A stretch of 7,580 nucleotides of DNA from JAJVID01 sp036565725 (GTDB taxonomy: Bacteria > Acidobacteriota > Blastocatellia > RBC074), in contig DATCXQ010000406.1 of the NCBI GenBank assembly GCA_036565725.1, forward strand, positions 1 through 7,580, written 5' to 3'. Positions 5,637 to 7,580 of this stretch are shown in pieces. Each line of letters starts with the position of its first letter. The stretch's first letter is position 1. The notes beneath the pieces were generated by a model that had not been told where the DNA came from, did no database searches, and was given only the letters and a program-made list of their open reading frames with translations. The translations under genes were made by a program, and so were the position numbers.

Positions 5637-7580
5637 ATGCTCGACAGAATCATTCAATGGTCTCTCAACAACCGGCTGCTCGTGATCGTGGCGGCGGCGG
5701 CGCTGCTCGTTTATGGCGCCGTCGTGGCGATGCGGTCGCCGGTAGACGTCTTTCCCGATCTGACCGCGCCGACAGTGACCATTCTGACCGAATCGCACGG
5801 GCTCGCGCCTGAAGAGGTCGAGAGCCTGGTGACGCTCCCGATTGAGGCGGCGATGAACGGTACGGCCGGAGTCTTCCGCGTCCGTTCCAATTCGGCGGTC
5901 GGCATCTCGATCGTCCTCGTCGAGTTCAATTTCGACACGGACATCTATCGCGCGCGGCAACTGGTCACCGAGAAGCTGCAACAGGTCAGGTTGCCCGGCG
6001 GAACGTCCTGGGGCCAATCTCTTCTACGATGGGCGAGATCATGTTGATCTCGCTGACGAGTCAGAAGACTTCACAGGTGGATTTGCGCGGCATCGCCGAT
6101 TGGATAGTGCGTCCGCGACTGCTCGGCGTCTCCGGAGTTTCGCAGGTCACGGTGATCGGCGGCGAGCGCAAGCAATACCAGGTCCTGGTGGATCCGGCTC
6201 GCCTGGTTGATCATGGCCTGACTCTCTCGCAGGTGAAGCGGGCGGTGGGCGCCGCCAACGTCAACGCCTCGGGAGGATTCCTCGAACGGCCGAACGAAGA
6301 GTATCTGATCCGCGCCCGCGGCCGCGTCTACTCGATCGAAGATTTGGAGAACGCCGTAGTCACAGTCCGCGACGGCGCTCCGATTCTGGTTAAGAACGTC
6401 GCCACGGTGAAAGCCGCCGCGACGCTCAAGCGCGGCGACGGCAGCTTCAACATGCAGCCAGCGGTCGTCGCCACGATCCAGAAGCAGCCGAACGCCAACA
6501 CGCTCGAGGTCACCGATCGCATCGAGGAGACGCTCGCCAATCTCAAAGCCTCGCTGCCGCCCGACGTGACGATCAATACGAAAGCCTTTCAGCAGGCCGA
6601 TTTCATCAAACGCGCTGTCGGGAACGTGCAGAGCGCGCTGATCGAGGGCGGCGTCCTCGTCATCGTGGTGTTGTTCCTGTTCCTGTGGAACTTCCGAACG
6701 ACGTTTATCAGCTTGACGGCGATTCCTTTGTCGTTACTCGCGGCAATCCTGGCGATGGAATGGTTCGGGATCACGATTAACACGATGACGCTCGGGGGCC
6801 TGGCGATCGCCATTGGCGAACTGGTGGACGACGCGATTGTGGACGTCGAGAACGTCTTCCGGAGACTGAAACAGAACGCGCAGTCGGCTACTCCGCAGCC
6901 CGCGCTAACCGTCATCTTCAAAGCGTCGAGTGAGATTCGCAGCTCGATCGTCTTCGCGACGCTGATCATCGTGCTGGTCTTCCTGCCACTCTTCGCGCTC
7001 GGCGGGTTCGAGGGGCGGATGTTCGCGCCGCTCGCCTTCGCGTACATCATTTCGATCGCCGCCTCTCTAATTGTAGCGCTCACCGTCACGCCCGTGCTGT
7101 GCTACTTCCTGCTGGCAAGGTCGTCGGTGATCCGCGAAGAGAAAGACTCGCGGCTGGTGGCCTGGCTCAAACAGCGTTATGCGGGAATCCTTAATTGGAC
7201 GTTGCGGCGCCCGTACAAGATCATCGGCGCGTCGGCGTTGATGCTCGGCGCCGCCGTCGCCGTTATACCTTTTATGGGGCGCGAATTCCTGCCGCCGTTC
7301 AACGAAGGCACACTCAACATAAACGCCAATCTGCCGCCGGGCGCGCCGCTCAAAGAGTCCAATCGTGTCGGCAATCTGATCGAAATGGCTTTGCGCGAAG
7401 TCCCTGAAGTCGTCTCGACCACGCGCCGGACGGGGCGCGCCGAACTCGATGAGCACGCCGCCGGTGTCAATACGAGCGAGCTTGAGGTCGTCACTAAAGA
7501 AGACGGGCGCTCACACGCCGAAGTGATGGAGGAGGCGCGGCAGAAACTGGCGACCATTCCGGGCGTGGCGGTTGAAGTCG
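5637..7580 (+). CDS. Heavy-metal-type RND efflux permease (CzcA/CusA family), frameshifted and 3'-partial
   Basis: The first frame (5637-6047) gives 136 residues starting MLDRIIQWSLNNRLLVIV and including SPVDVFPDLTAPTVTI, then leaves the family pattern and stops. The family sequence resumes one frame back from about 6005 (VLGPISSTMGEIMLISLTSQ) and stays open to the window end, for about 648 residues in all; full-length relatives have about 1,040. Features include helix 1 (about residues 11-31), the helix 2-4 block at about 6655-6850, the proton-relay region GELVDDAIVDVENVF with Asp-Asp at 6827-6832, and MGREFLPPFNEGTLNI near 7275-7320. It would take metal ions from the periplasm and push them out with the adaptor. 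The start is 14 nt after the CDF stop, with no Shine-Dalgarno visible, so coupling is likely. A fragment could restart at ATG 6029 but would lack helix 1. Either a pseudogene or a sequencing/assembly error. Confidence 0.88.
5987..6013 (+). other. Frameshift lesion in the RND permease gene
   Basis: Before this point the frame 5637+3n encodes EKLQQVRLPGG; after it the frame 6005+3n encodes VLGPISSTMGE. Joining them needs one base added after about 6003 (GGA ACn GTC CTG). From memory CzcA has about ten residues between the Arg of its QxxR-like segment and LGP, and here only about six remain, so the net loss could be about 13 bases rather than one. No slippery heptamer supports programmed frameshifting. 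Confidence 0.8.

Noticed and set aside
5620..5640. Near direct repeat AACTCTTCAT / AACTTCAT at the CDF-RND junction
   Set aside because: Too short and imperfect to call a repeat or recombination site; probably chance.
5990..6047. Programmed -1 frameshifting in the RND gene
   Set aside because: No X-XXY-YYZ slippery heptamer lies in the right phase near the shift, and RND permeases are not known to use recoding. A mutation or sequence error is simpler.

Overview
The window is about 60% GC by eye, with strong AGGAGG-type ribosome binding sites and Gram-negative envelope genes (lipoprotein, membrane-fusion protein, RND pump). The combination of a PQQ-type sugar/sorbosone dehydrogenase with a BlaI repressor, an M56 membrane protease and a CusB/CzcA-like efflux operon suggests an acidobacterium or another deep-branching Gram-negative. 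That placement is inference from gene style, not from a marker gene.

Layout. On the minus strand, bases 1-812 hold the first 270 codons of a secreted PQQ-dependent sugar (L-sorbosone type) dehydrogenase that runs off the left edge. A 259-base divergent intergenic region (813-1071) follows; it carries a good candidate promoter with a dyad-symmetric operator on its -35 box. Everything after that is on the plus strand: a BlaI/MecI/CopY-family repressor (1072-1503), an M56 BlaR-like membrane metalloprotease overlapping it by one base (1503-2603), and a probable intrinsic terminator (2605-2650). A second copy of the dyad (2661-2675) precedes an efflux operon: a small lipoprotein (2697-3149), a membrane-fusion protein (3154-4527), a His-rich cation diffusion facilitator (4564-5622) and a heavy-metal-type RND permease (from 5637 off the right edge). 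The RND gene carries a frameshift near 6003.

How the parts may work together (inference). The repressor and protease form a BlaI/BlaR-style pair. The two dyads share the geometry ACTA-N7-TAGT and match at 11 of 15 positions, one upstream of the repressor and one just upstream of the efflux genes. This suggests one regulon in which the repressor silences both transcripts and the protease relieves it. The protease lacks the penicillin-binding sensor of BlaR1/MecR1; its only sizeable predicted periplasmic loop is rich in His and Glu, which would fit direct sensing of metal ions. The CDF protein would move Zn2+-like ions from cytoplasm to periplasm, and the MFP/RND pair would export them. No outer-membrane TolC-type channel lies inside the window.

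The most notable points are the proposed protease-controlled metal-efflux regulon, the stand-alone lipoprotein that looks like the N-terminal domain usually fused to this class of membrane-fusion protein, and the disrupted RND gene.
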